A DNA stretch of 64,000 nt from CAMLIZ01 sp040758375. GTDB lineage: Bacteria > Pseudomonadota > Gammaproteobacteria > Burkholderiales > Burkholderiaceae_C. The stretch is from the NCBI GenBank assembly GCA_040758375.1, contig JBFLWE010000004.1:47887-111886 (forward strand), in the 5' to 3' direction. Under the pieces are notes generated by a model that did not search any database, was not told the origin of the DNA, and saw only the letters and a list, made by a program, of their open reading frames with translations. The translations under genes and the position numbers were made by a program. Below are positions 27,432 to 36,239 of the stretch, one piece after another. Within the stretch, counting starts at the first letter, position 1; every line of letters starts with the position of its first letter.

Positions 27432-28517
27432 GTGCGGGCAGACAAGACGAAGGCGGCGAACCCCATTCGCGTGGCCGTGGTGGGCTACGGCGTGATCGGC
27501 AAGCGGGTGGCCGATGCAGTGGTCCTGCAGCCGGACATGCGGCTGCAGGGCGTCGCCGACGTGGCCACCGACTGGCGGCTGGCAGTGGCGCGCCGGCTGG
27601 GACACCCGGTGTTCGCGGCCGATGCCGCGCTCGCGGGGCCGCTGCGCGCCGCGGGCGTCGAAGTCGAAGGGGACCTGGTGGACCTGCTGGCGGCCGTGGA
27701 CGTGGTGGTCGATTGCACGCCGAAGAAAGTGGCCGCCCGCAACGTGGAGGCCTACCGCGAGGCGGGCGCGAAGTTCGTGCTGCAAGGCGGCGAGAAGCAT
27801 GAGACGACCGGGCATTCGTTCGTCGCCGAACGCAACTACGGCAGTGCCGTCGGCCGCACCAGCACCCGCGTGGTCTCGTGCAACACCACCTCGATCCTGC
27901 GCACGTTGGGGGCGCTGCAAGCCGCCGGGTTGCTGCGCGAGGCGCGGGGCACGCTGATGCGCCGCACGACGGATCCGTGGGACAGCCACGCGGGCGGCAT
28001 TGTCAACACACTGGTGCCGGAGCCGGCAGTCCCGAGCCATCAGGGACCGGACGCCCAAACGGTGATGCCCGCGCTGGACGTGGCGACCATGGCCGTCGCC
28101 GTGCCCGAAACCTTGGCCCACGTGCATGCCTGGCATCTGCGCCTGACCCGCGCGGCGGCTCCCAGCGAACTGCTGCAAGCGATGCGCCGCTCCACGCGCA
28201 TCGTCTTCCTGCATCACAACCGCGGGCTGTCGGCGCCCAACGTCGTCAAGGAAATGGCAGCCGACCTCGGCCGCCGGCGCGGTGACCTGTATGAAGTGGG
28301 CGTGTGGGAGGACCTGCTGTGCGTCAAGGGCGACGAGGCATTTCTCACTTACATGGTGGACAACCAGGCCATCGTCATTCCGGAGACCGTGGACGCGATT
28401 CGGGCGCTGGGCGGACGACAGCCCGATGGCGCGGCATCGATCGCGGCGACTGACTCGGCCCTTGGCATCGGGTCTCTGGGCATGCCGCCGCCGGCCGGCA
28501 TGGCTGCTGCGGATTGA
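27432..28517 (+). CDS. Type II (archaeal-type) glyceraldehyde-3-phosphate dehydrogenase
   Basis: A 361-residue NAD(P)-dependent dehydrogenase beginning at GTG after an AGGAG site. VAVVGYGVIGKRVADAV near residue 14 is the dinucleotide fold, CTPKK and VLQGGEKHE follow, and the catalytic cysteine is in SCNTTSILRTL near 155, as in archaeal GAPDH (TIGR01546 type). Bacterial GapA has SCTTNC and a different length. It converts glyceraldehyde 3-phosphate to 1,3-bisphosphoglycerate, or the reverse. Its place inside a copper island, flanked by two paralogous exported proteins, is unexpected. The alternative enzyme could replace copper-damaged GapA, an inference. Confidence 0.92.
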   Translation: MRADKTKAANPIRVAVVGYGVIGKRVADAVVLQPDMRLQGVADVATDWRLAVARRLGHPVFAADAALAGPLRAAGVEVEGDLVDLLAAVDVVVDCTPKKVAARNVEAYREAGAKFVLQGGEKHETTGHSFVAERNYGSAVGRTSTRVVSCNTTSILRTLGALQAAGLLREARGTLMRRTTDPWDSHAGGIVNTLVPEPAVPSHQGPDAQTVMPALDVATMAVAVPETLAHVHAWHLRLTRAAAPSELLQAMRRSTRIVFLHHNRGLSAPNVVKEMAADLGRRRGDLYEVGVWEDLLCVKGDEAFLTYMVDNQAIVIPETVDAIRALGGRQPDGAASIAATDSALGIGSLGMPPPAGMAAAD

Positions 28518-28585
28518 GCCGCATCAACGCCCGGAAGCCCGTTGCCGTTATGCTTGCGGCCAGTTTCGAGCCCCAGCGTTCCACC

Positions 28586-29014
28586 GTGTACTTCAGCCGC
28601 CAGCGTGTCCGCCATCTGTCAGCAGCGTTGCTGCTGGTGTGGCTGTTTTCGCTGTTTGCCGGCGTCGCACAGGCTTGCGTCACCCAAGTGGCGTTCGCCG
28701 AGCGGCACGGCGCTGTCCACGACCTGGCGCACTGCGCAGATGGCGTCTCCGCCGCCGCCGGCGAACAGCAGGCGCCGGTGTCGAACGGGGCCTGCTACAA
28801 GTTCTGTTCCGAGGCCACCGTCCCCACGCCGAAGAGCACGGCATCACATGCCGACACGTCCACCGCGCAAGCGCTGCACGACTTGGCGTTGGCGTCGCAA
28901 TGGGCCTTCGATCCCTGGCTGGCGCCGGTTGCCGAAGGCCTGCCACCCTCACCTGCCAGCACGCCGCGGCAGCGGCTGACCATCCCGATCGTCTATCTCC
29001 GCTTGACGCTATAG
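28586..29014 (+). CDS. Small exported Cys protein, paralogue of the protein at 26854
   Basis: About 142 residues from the GTG at 28586, chosen because VYFSRQRVRHLSAALLLVWLF aligns with the start of the paralogue; in-frame TTG (28514) and ATG (28550) codons would lengthen it. It has one N-terminal hydrophobic segment ending in GVAQAC, the motif ACYKFCSEATVPT and the terminal IPIVYLRLTL. It follows the GAPDH gene closely and precedes the cus operon, so it may be co-transcribed with either. Function unknown. Confidence 0.7.
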   Translation: MYFSRQRVRHLSAALLLVWLFSLFAGVAQACVTQVAFAERHGAVHDLAHCADGVSAAAGEQQAPVSNGACYKFCSEATVPTPKSTASHADTSTAQALHDLALASQWAFDPWLAPVAEGLPPSPASTPRQRLTIPIVYLRLTL

Positions 29015-29024
29015 GCCGCACGGG

Positions 29025-29045
29025 AGCGGGGCTTGCAGCCCCGCT
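29025..29045 (+). terminator. Perfect 9-bp hairpin before the cus operon
   Basis: AGCGGGGCT and AGCCCCGCT form a perfect stem with the loop TGC, 10 bases after the preceding gene's stop. No T-run follows. It probably ends or attenuates transcription coming from the GAPDH gene before cusC. Confidence 0.5.
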
Positions 29046-29110
29046 TACCTGCCCGCTTTGTCGTCCTGGCGCTGCTGCTCTCGCAGCAGCCCTCCTCGTG
29101 GAGATCCTGA

Positions 29111-30373
29111 ATGAATCGACCCGTCTTTCGCTGGCGCCTGGCAGCGGCTTGCGCACTGCACACCGCGTTGGCGCTGGCCGCTCCAGCGCTGCACGCGCAG
29201 CCGACCCCCCCGCTCGGCGCAGACCTGGCCGGACTGCTGGAGCACGCGCGCCGCTCCAACCCGGAGTTCGGCGCGATGCAGCGCGAGGCCGACGCAGCCG
29301 GCCAGCGCGTGCGCCCGGCCGGCGCCCTGCCCGAACCCGTGCTGCGCGTGGAGCTGGAGAACATCGGCAACGCCGAGGCCCGGCGCGAGAACAAGTACAC
29401 GCTGATGCAGCCGCTGCCAGCCTGGGGCAAGCGCGGCCTGCGCGAGCAGGCGGCCGCTGCCGACGCACGCCAGGCCCAGGCACGCGCTGCCGCCGCCTGG
29501 AACGAGGTGGCCGCACGCATCAAGTCGGCCTATGCCCAGTACTACCAGGCTGCCGGCAACGAACGCCTGGCGCGCGAGCTGCTGGACTTGATGGTGCGGC
29601 TGGAGCAGATCGCGCAGGCCCGCTATGCGGGCGGGCTGGTGCCGCAGCAGGACGCGATCCGCGCGCAGCTGGAGCAGACCGCGATGCGCTCCGAGCTGAT
29701 CGCGCTGGAAGCCGAGAAGGCCCAGTTGCGCGCCCGGTTGAACGCCTTGCTGGCTCGCGGCACGTCCGAGCCGCTGGCCGAACCACACGCGCTCGCGCCC
29801 ATGCCGGCACCCGAGCTGCTGCGCACCGACGCATTGCGGCAACGGGCCCTGGAGAGCAACCCACTGCTGCAGGCCGAGCGTGCCCGTGTGGAAGCGGCGG
29901 AAAAGACGCGCGACCTCACTTGGCGCAACCGCTACCCCGATTTCAGTGTCGGCGTGTCGCCCATCCAGATGGGCTCGCGCGTCGTGAGCTGGGGCGTGAT
30001 GGTGGAGCTGAACATCCCGCTGCAGCAGGGCGTGCGCCGTTCGCAGGAAAGCGAAGCGGGCGCGATGCTGGCTGCCGCCCGTTCGCGCGCCGAGGCGACG
30101 GCCAACCAGATCACCGGCGACCTGGCGGAGCAGCTGGCCGCGCTGCAGGCTGCCCGGAGCACCGAAAGCTTGCTGCGCACGCACCTGCTGCCGCAGTCCG
30201 AGCTGGGGCTGCACTCGGCGCTGGCCGCCTACGAGAACGGCAAGGCCGACTTCGCCACCCTGCTCGACGCGCAGCGCGCCATCCGCAAGGCCAGACAAGA
30301 CCTGCTCAAGGCCCAGGCCGAGGCCCGCCAGCGTCTGGCCGAGATCGAACGCATCGTCGGAGAAGAGCTGTGA
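29111..30373 (+). CDS. cusC: CusC/CzcC-type outer membrane efflux protein (TolC family)
   Basis: A 420-residue outer-membrane factor with a signal peptide (ALHTALALAAPALHA) and two TolC-type OEP repeats with long alpha-hairpins rich in Ala, Gln and Glu. FSVGVSPIQMGSRVVSWGVM near residue 278 is the beta-barrel strand region, and ANGKADFATLLDAQRAIRKA-like text near 375 is the second helical hairpin. It forms the channel for the CusB/CusA pump coded next; the cusB GTG overlaps its stop (GTGA). Confidence 0.9.
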   Translation: MNRPVFRWRLAAACALHTALALAAPALHAQPTPPLGADLAGLLEHARRSNPEFGAMQREADAAGQRVRPAGALPEPVLRVELENIGNAEARRENKYTLMQPLPAWGKRGLREQAAAADARQAQARAAAAWNEVAARIKSAYAQYYQAAGNERLARELLDLMVRLEQIAQARYAGGLVPQQDAIRAQLEQTAMRSELIALEAEKAQLRARLNALLARGTSEPLAEPHALAPMPAPELLRTDALRQRALESNPLLQAERARVEAAEKTRDLTWRNRYPDFSVGVSPIQMGSRVVSWGVMVELNIPLQQGVRRSQESEAGAMLAAARSRAEATANQITGDLAEQLAALQAARSTESLLRTHLLPQSELGLHSALAAYENGKADFATLLDAQRAIRKARQDLLKAQAEARQRLAEIERIVGEEL

Positions 30374-31953
30374 AGAACACCACCACTTTCGTGATCGCCG
30401 CCGCGGTGGCGGCCCTCGGCGCCGGCGCCGGCTACTTGTGGGCGGCCCGGTCGCACCAGCCGGTCTCCGCCATCGCCGCGGCCTCCGCCGGCGGCACCGC
30501 ATCCTCCTCGGCGCCCCAGCAGCGCAAGGTCCTGTACTACCGCAACCCGATGGGACTGCCCGACACCTCGCCCACGCCGAAGAAGGACCCGATGGGCATG
30601 GACTACATCCCCGTCTACGAGGGCGAGGACGACGCAGCACCGGGAGCCGCCAACCAGATCCGCATCAGCACCGACAAGGTGCAGAAGCTGGGCGTGCGCG
30701 TGGAAGCCGCGGCGCTGCGTCCGCTGGGCCAGCGCGTGCGCGCCACCGGCCGCGTGGAGCCCGACGAGCGCCGCGTCTATGCGATCACGCCCAAGTTCGA
30801 AGGCTACGTCGAGCGACTGCACGTCAACGTGACCGGCCAGCCGGTGGCCAAGGGACAGCCTTTGTTCGAGGTGTACAGCCCCGAGCTCGTGTCGGCCCAG
30901 CGCGAGTACGCGATCGCCGCGCAAGGGCTGCGCACGCTGGCGGGCAGCGACGCCGCGGCCGGCATGCAGCAGCTGGCCGAGGCCAGCCTGCTGCGCCTGC
31001 GCAACTGGGACATCCCCAGGGAACAGGTCCAAGCCCTTGCGCACAGCGGCGAAGTGCGTCGCACCGTCACCTTCCGCTCGCCGGTGGCCGGCGTGGTAAC
31101 GGAGAAGAAGGCCCTGCAAGGCATGCGCTTCATGCCCGGCGAGGCGCTGTACCAGGTGACCGACCTGGGCACCGTGTGGGTGCTGGCGGACGTGTACGAA
31201 CAAGATCTCGGCCTGGTCAGGGCCGGTGCGCCAGCCACCGTGAAGATCAACGCCTACCCCGACAAGAGCTTCAGCGGCAAGGTCACCTACGTGTACCCCA
31301 CGCTCAGCGCCCAGACGCGCACGGTGCCCGTGCGCGTGGAGCTGCCCAACCCGGGCCAGTTGCTCAAGCCGGGCATGTTTGCACAGGTGGAGCTGGGCGC
31401 CGGCAGCGCGGCCCCGGTACTGGCCGTGCCGGAGTCGGCGGTGATCGACAGCGGTACGCGCCGCATCGTGCTGGTGCAGGCGGCCGAGGGCCGTTTCGAG
31501 CCGCGGGAGGTGAAGCTGGGCGCGCGCAGCGACGCCTACGTGCAGGTGCTCGACGGCGTGCGCGACGGCGAGCCGGTGGTGGTGGCGGCCAACTTCCTGA
31601 TCGACGCCGAGAGCAACCTCAAGGCCGTCGTGGGCGGGTTCGGCGGGCACGGCGGCCATGGCGGCTCGGCGCCGGTACCGGCGAACCAGAAGGCCGGTTC
31701 GGCAGGACACAAGGCCCAGGGCAGCATCGACAACGTCGACGCCAAGGCCGGCGTGGTGAGCATCAACCACGGCGAGGTGGCCTCGCTGAAGTGGCCCGCG
31801 ATGACCATGGAGTTCAAGCTGGCCAACGCCAGCCTGGCGCAAGGCTTGAAACCCGGCGCGGCGGTGAGCTTCGAGTTCGTGGAGCGCGAGCCGGGCGAAT
31901 GGGTGATCACCTCGATCAGCCCGGCCGCGGCCAACCCGCACACCGGCCACTGA
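30370..31953 (+). CDS. cusB: CusB-type periplasmic adaptor with fused C-terminal CusF domain
   Basis: A 527-residue membrane-fusion protein starting at GTG (CGGAG ribosome site, GTGA overlap with cusC). Order: N-terminal anchor (1-25), a heavy-metal-binding domain with YYRNPMGLPDTSPTPKKDPM then GMDYIPVY near 57, the beta-barrel and lipoyl-type adaptor body, and from about residue 450 a CusF domain with INHGEVASLKWPAMTMEF holding the His, Trp and two Met copper ligands. E. coli codes CusF separately. The fusion should deliver Cu(I)/Ag(I) directly to the pump. A Gly/His linker joins the two parts. Confidence 0.93.
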   Translation: MKNTTTFVIAAAVAALGAGAGYLWAARSHQPVSAIAAASAGGTASSSAPQQRKVLYYRNPMGLPDTSPTPKKDPMGMDYIPVYEGEDDAAPGAANQIRISTDKVQKLGVRVEAAALRPLGQRVRATGRVEPDERRVYAITPKFEGYVERLHVNVTGQPVAKGQPLFEVYSPELVSAQREYAIAAQGLRTLAGSDAAAGMQQLAEASLLRLRNWDIPREQVQALAHSGEVRRTVTFRSPVAGVVTEKKALQGMRFMPGEALYQVTDLGTVWVLADVYEQDLGLVRAGAPATVKINAYPDKSFSGKVTYVYPTLSAQTRTVPVRVELPNPGQLLKPGMFAQVELGAGSAAPVLAVPESAVIDSGTRRIVLVQAAEGRFEPREVKLGARSDAYVQVLDGVRDGEPVVVAANFLIDAESNLKAVVGGFGGHGGHGGSAPVPANQKAGSAGHKAQGSIDNVDAKAGVVSINHGEVASLKWPAMTMEFKLANASLAQGLKPGAAVSFEFVEREPGEWVITSISPAAANPHTGH

Positions 31954-31963
31954 AAGGACCACC

Positions 31964-34900
31964 ATGCTTGCCAAGATCATCGGCTGGTCGGGCCGCAACC
32001 CCTTTCTGATCCTGCTGGCCACCGTGTTCGTCGTCATCGCCGGTGTGGTGGCGCTGCTGAAGACGCCGCTGGACGCGCTGCCCGACCTGTCGGACGTGCA
32101 GGTCATCGTCTATACCGAATACCCGGGCCAGGCGCCGCAGGTGGTGGAAGACCAGGTCACCTACCCGCTCACCGCTGCCATGCTCGCGGTGCCCAAATCG
32201 AAGGTGGTGCGCGGCTTCTCGTTCTTCGGTGCCTCGTTCGTCTACGTGATCTTCGAGGACGGCACCGACATCTATTGGGCCCGCACCCGCGTGCTGGAGT
32301 ATCTGAATTTCGCCGCCGGCAAGCTGCCCAAGGGCGTGTCGCCTGCGCTGGGGCCCGACGCCACCGGCGTGGGCTGGGTGTACCAGTACGCGCTGCTGGC
32401 CAAGAACAAGACCCTGGCCGAGTTGCGCAGCATCCAGGACTGGTACGTGCGCTACCAGCTCACCAAGGCGCACGGCGTGGCCGAGGTCGCCTCGATAGGC
32501 GGCTTCGTGCAGACTTACCAGGTCACGGTGGACCCGGTGAAGCTGCGCGCCTACGGCGTACCGCTGGCCAAGGTGTCGCAAGTGGTGCGCGACTCCAACC
32601 GCGACGTGGGCGGGCGTGTGGTCGAGATGGCCGAGACCGAGTACATGGTGCGCGGCAAGGGCTACCTGCGCGGCGCCGGCGACATCGAAAACCTGGTGGT
32701 AAAGAGCGAAGGCGGAACGCCGGTCTTGATCCGCGACATCGCGCGTGTGGAGCTGGTGCCTGACGAGCGGCGTGGCCTCACCGAGCTCAACGGCGAAGGC
32801 GAGGTCGTCTCCGGCATCGCAATGGCGCGCTACGGGCAGAACGCGCTGGAGGTGATCCACAACCTCAAGACGAAGATCGAAGAAATCGGTTCCGGCCTGC
32901 CCGAAGGCGTGAGCATCCAGGCGGTGTACGACCGCTCCGACCTGATCCATCGTGCCATCGACACCTTGACGCGCACGCTGATCGAGGAAAGCCTGATCGT
33001 GGCCGCGGTGTGCGTGGTGTTCCTGCTGCATGTGCGCTCGGCGCTGGTGGCCATCCTGATGCTGCCGGTGGGCGTGTTGATCGCGTTCATCGCGATGCGG
33101 CTGCTGGGCATGAACTCCAACCTGATGAGCCTGGGCGGCATCGCCATCGCGATCGGCGCGATGGTGGATGCGGCGATCGTGATGATCGAAAACGCGCACA
33201 AGCACATCGAGCGCCTGCCGGCCGTTCACACCACGCGCCAGCGCGCGGAGGCGATGCTCGACGCCTGCAAGGAGGTGGGGCCCGCCCTGTTCTTTTCGCT
33301 GCTGATCATCACCGTGAGCTTCCTGCCGGTGTTCACGCTCGAAGCGCAGGAGGGGCGGCTGTTCTCGCCGCTGGCCTACACCAAGACCTTCTCGATGGCA
33401 GGTGCGGCGCTGCTGTCGGTGACGCTGGTGCCGGTGCTGATGATGATCTTCGTGCGCGGAAAGATCATGCCCGAGGCCCGCAACCCGGTGAACCGCTTCC
33501 TGATCTGGGCCTACCGCCCGGTGATCGCGGGCGTGATGCGCTGGAAGGTCGCCACCATCGTGGCCGCGCTGGCCGTGCTGGCGGCGAGCTGGATACCGGC
33601 TTCGCGTCTGGGCAGCGAGTTCATGCCGACGCTCAACGAAGGCACGCTGCTGTACATGCCTTCGTCGCTGCCCGGCATGTCGATCACCAAGGCGGCTGAG
33701 CTGATGCAGACGCAGGACAAGATCATCAAGAGCTTTCCCGAGGTGGCCTCGGTGTACGGCAAGGCCGGCCGCGCCAACACGGCCACCGACCCCGCGCCGG
33801 TGGAGATGTTCGAAACGGTGATCAACCTCAAGCCCGAAGACCAGTGGCGCCCGGGCATGACCACCGACAAGCTGATCGCCGAGATGGACAAGGCGCTGCA
33901 GTTCCCCGGCGTGTCCAACGCCTGGACCATGCCGATCAAGGCGCGCATCGACATGCTGTCCACCGGCATCCGCACGCCCATCGGCATCAAGGTTTTCGGC
34001 AAGGACCTGGGCGAGATGGAAAGGCTGGCCAAGCAGATCGAGGCAGTGGTGAAGACCGTGCCCGGCACCACGTCCGCCTTCGCCGAGCGCATCACCGGCG
34101 GCTCCTACCTCGACATCGAGCCTGATCGTCAACAGCTGGCGCGCTACGGCCTGTCGGTCGGCGATTTGCAGGAGGTGATCGGCACTGCGCTGGGCGGCGA
34201 AATGGCCACCACCACCGTCGAAGGCCGCGAGCGCTACGGCGTGACGGTGCGCTACCCGCGCGAGCTGCGCTCCAGCCCGCAGCAGATCGAGCGCGAGGTG
34301 CTGGTGCCCACGATGGACGGCGCGATGGTGCCGCTGGGCCAGGTGGCACGCGTGCGGGTGTCGCGCGGCACGCCCGGCATCCGCACCGAGAACGCGCTGC
34401 TGTCGGCCTATATCTACGTTGACATCCGCGAGCGCGACATCGGCTCCTACGTCGCCGACGCGCGCAAGGCAGTGAACGAGCAGGTGAAGTTCCCGCCGGG
34501 CTACTACATCACCTGGAGCGGCCAGTTCGAGTACATGGAGCGCGCCATCCAGAAAATGAAGATCGTGATCCCGGTGACGCTGCTCACGATCTTCCTGCTG
34601 CTGTACCTGAACTTCAGGCGCCTGACCGAGACGCTGATCGTGATGCTCTCGGTGCCCTTCGCGCTGGTGGGCGGCGTGTGGCTGATGTGGTGGCTGGGCT
34701 ACAACCTCTCGGTGGCCGTGGCCGTCGGCTTCATCGCGCTGGCCGGCGTGGCGGCGGAGACCGGCGTGGTGATGCTGATCTACCTCGATCACGCCTGGGA
34801 GGAGGCCAGGCATCGGTGCGCCGCCGAAGGCCGCACCCCAGGACCGGCCGACCTGTACGCCGCGGTGATGGAAGGCGCGGTCGAGCGCGTGCGGCCCAAG

Positions 34901-35173
34901 ATGATGACCGTGGTGGCCATCATGGCGGGCCTGCTGCCCATCATGTGGGGCACGGGCACCGGCTCAGAAGTGATGAGCCGCATCGCCGCGCCCATGGTGG
35001 GCGGCATGATCTCCTCCACCGTGCTGACGCTGGGCGTGATCCCTGCGATCTACGCGCTGGTGAAGGAGTGGGAGCTGCGGCGTGGCCGGCGGCCGGCCTC
35101 AGCCAACGCGGTTGACCGGCCGGCCGGCGAGGAAGCCAGCGATGTTGTCCACGGTGGTCTGCGCGATGCGTGA
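31964..35173 (+). CDS. cusA: CusA-type heavy-metal RND efflux pump
   Basis: A 1069-residue inner-membrane proton antiporter with twelve membrane segments and two periplasmic loops. GAMVDAAIVMIENAHKHIER is the conserved TM4 region of metal RND pumps. The three Cu(I)/Ag(I) methionines of CusA have counterparts in GTLLYMPSSLPGMS, APVEMFETVI and ARIDMLSTGI, so monovalent copper or silver is the likely substrate. Strong ribosome site AAAGGA. The last 28 or so codons after WELRRG are antisense to a dehydrogenase fragment, so the natural 3' end appears to have been lost and replaced by a run-on tail. Confidence 0.95.
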   Translation: MLAKIIGWSGRNPFLILLATVFVVIAGVVALLKTPLDALPDLSDVQVIVYTEYPGQAPQVVEDQVTYPLTAAMLAVPKSKVVRGFSFFGASFVYVIFEDGTDIYWARTRVLEYLNFAAGKLPKGVSPALGPDATGVGWVYQYALLAKNKTLAELRSIQDWYVRYQLTKAHGVAEVASIGGFVQTYQVTVDPVKLRAYGVPLAKVSQVVRDSNRDVGGRVVEMAETEYMVRGKGYLRGAGDIENLVVKSEGGTPVLIRDIARVELVPDERRGLTELNGEGEVVSGIAMARYGQNALEVIHNLKTKIEEIGSGLPEGVSIQAVYDRSDLIHRAIDTLTRTLIEESLIVAAVCVVFLLHVRSALVAILMLPVGVLIAFIAMRLLGMNSNLMSLGGIAIAIGAMVDAAIVMIENAHKHIERLPAVHTTRQRAEAMLDACKEVGPALFFSLLIITVSFLPVFTLEAQEGRLFSPLAYTKTFSMAGAALLSVTLVPVLMMIFVRGKIMPEARNPVNRFLIWAYRPVIAGVMRWKVATIVAALAVLAASWIPASRLGSEFMPTLNEGTLLYMPSSLPGMSITKAAELMQTQDKIIKSFPEVASVYGKAGRANTATDPAPVEMFETVINLKPEDQWRPGMTTDKLIAEMDKALQFPGVSNAWTMPIKARIDMLSTGIRTPIGIKVFGKDLGEMERLAKQIEAVVKTVPGTTSAFAERITGGSYLDIEPDRQQLARYGLSVGDLQEVIGTALGGEMATTTVEGRERYGVTVRYPRELRSSPQQIEREVLVPTMDGAMVPLGQVARVRVSRGTPGIRTENALLSAYIYVDIRERDIGSYVADARKAVNEQVKFPPGYYITWSGQFEYMERAIQKMKIVIPVTLLTIFLLLYLNFRRLTETLIVMLSVPFALVGGVWLMWWLGYNLSVAVAVGFIALAGVAAETGVVMLIYLDHAWEEARHRCAAEGRTPGPADLYAAVMEGAVERVRPKMMTVVAIMAGLLPIMWGTGTGSEVMSRIAAPMVGGMISSTVLTLGVIPAIYALVKEWELRRGRRPASANAVDRPAGEEASDVVHGGLRDA

Positions 35174-35249
35174 CAAGGCCTCGCGGCTGTTGAAGCCAAT
35201 GTGTGGCGTCACCAGCACGCGGGGGTGCACCATCAGCGGGTGCCCGCGG
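35099..35249 (-). pseudogene. C-terminal fragment of a D-isomer-specific 2-hydroxyacid dehydrogenase
   Basis: On the minus strand the last 48 or so codons read HPRVLVTPHIGFNSREALSR then AQTTVDNIAGFLAGRPVNRV and a stop, the C-terminal end of D-2-hydroxyacid dehydrogenases. Similarity ends near 35246, where a Rieske fragment begins on the other strand. It overlaps the 3' end of cusA. A broken remnant. Confidence 0.75.
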
Positions 35250-35783
35250 GCATCTGCTGTGGGCGGCGCAGGCGCACTGGCGTCCGCCGTTCCGTTCGTG
35301 GCCAGCTTGGCGCCCAGCGAACGCGCCCGAGCGCTCGGAGCGCCCGTGATGGTGGACCTGAGCAACGTGCCACCGGGTGGGCTGCTCACGCTCGAGTGGC
35401 GCGGCAAGCCGGTGTGGGTGCTCCACCGCACGCCTGACATGCTGCAGGGACTGCAGCGCAACGCTGCGCTGCTCGCCGACCCGCTGTCCACGCGCTCCGA
35501 GCAGCCGGAGGCGGCGCGCAACCCTTGGCGTTCACTGCGGCCCGAGTTCGGGGTGATGGTCGCCATCTGTACGCACCTGGGCTGCATCCCCAGCTTCCGG
35601 CCGGAAGCCGGGACGCCGGACCTGGGCGCCGATTGGCCAGGCGGATTCTTCTGCCCATGCCACGGCTCCAAGTTCGACTTCGCCGGCCGGGTGTTCAAGA
35701 ACGTGCCCGCCCCCACCAACCTCGACGTGCCGCCTCATCGCTTCGAGCAGGGCGGCAACCTGCTCATCGGCGAAGGCAGCTGA
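35250..35783 (+). pseudogene. 5'-truncated Rieske subunit of the cytochrome bc1 complex
   Basis: From about 35250 the plus frame reads ASAVGGAGALASAVPFVASL, the Rieske anchor helix, then CTHLGC and CPCHGSKFDFAGRVF, both cluster-binding boxes, to a normal end. The first 20 or so residues, including the twin-arginine signal and start codon, are missing; the frame continues upstream into unrelated antisense dehydrogenase DNA with a chance ATG at 35082. Without its signal it should not assemble into bc1. Most likely a recombination scar. Confidence 0.8.
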
Positions 35784-35866
35784 AGGCCGGGCCCGATGCG
35801 CCCGGTGACAGGCGAACGCGGGCGCGTCGGGCCGGCGGAGGGCGGTGGCGTTCGGCAGCCTCGCGC

Positions 35867-36214
35867 CTACTTGGCCGGCTGGATCTCGGTGACCACGATC
35901 GCTCCATTGGCCTTTTCGGCGTTGAAGCGGATCTTGTCGCCGGCCTTCACCTTCTCCAGCACGGCCGGGTCCTTCACCTGGAACACCATGGTCATGCCCG
36001 GCATCTGCAGGTTCTTGATTTCCCCGTGCTTGATCGTGATCTTCTTGTTGTCCATGTCGACCTTGCGCACCTCGCCTTCGGTCATGCTGGCTGCGGCGGT
36101 CTCGGCGGCTGCCACTTTGGTGTCGGCGTGATGGCTGCCATGGTCGCCGCCGGCCCAGGCAGCGCCGGTGGCCAGCGCGAGGGAGGCGAAAGTCATCAGG
36201 ATCGTCTTCTTCAT
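35867..36214 (-). CDS. CusF-like periplasmic copper-binding protein
   Basis: A 115-residue protein with a signal peptide (ILMTFASLALATGAAWAGG) and one CusF domain, a small beta-barrel. The metal site reads IKHGEIKNLQMPGMTMVF: the His and two Met ligands of CusF are kept, but the copper-capping Trp (KWPAMTM in the fused domain of CusB here) is a Met. It is the last gene of the minus-strand run with the cupredoxin, multicopper oxidase and outer-membrane factor. Likely a periplasmic Cu(I) carrier. Confidence 0.9.
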   Translation of the reverse strand: MKKTILMTFASLALATGAAWAGGDHGSHHADTKVAAAETAAASMTEGEVRKVDMDNKKITIKHGEIKNLQMPGMTMVFQVKDPAVLEKVKAGDKIRFNAEKANGAIVVTEIQPAK

Positions 36215-36239
36215 CGAATGCTCCAGGTTCAGTGTTGGG

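Noticed and set aside
28282..31953. 1223-residue version of CusB
   Set aside because: Upstream of the GTG at 30370 the frame is a shadow of cusC and the GAPDH gene; the ribosome site and GTGA overlap fix the real start.
35082..35783. Functional Rieske protein from ATG 35082
   Set aside because: The first 56 codons are antisense to the dehydrogenase fragment and cusA tail and supply no twin-arginine signal.
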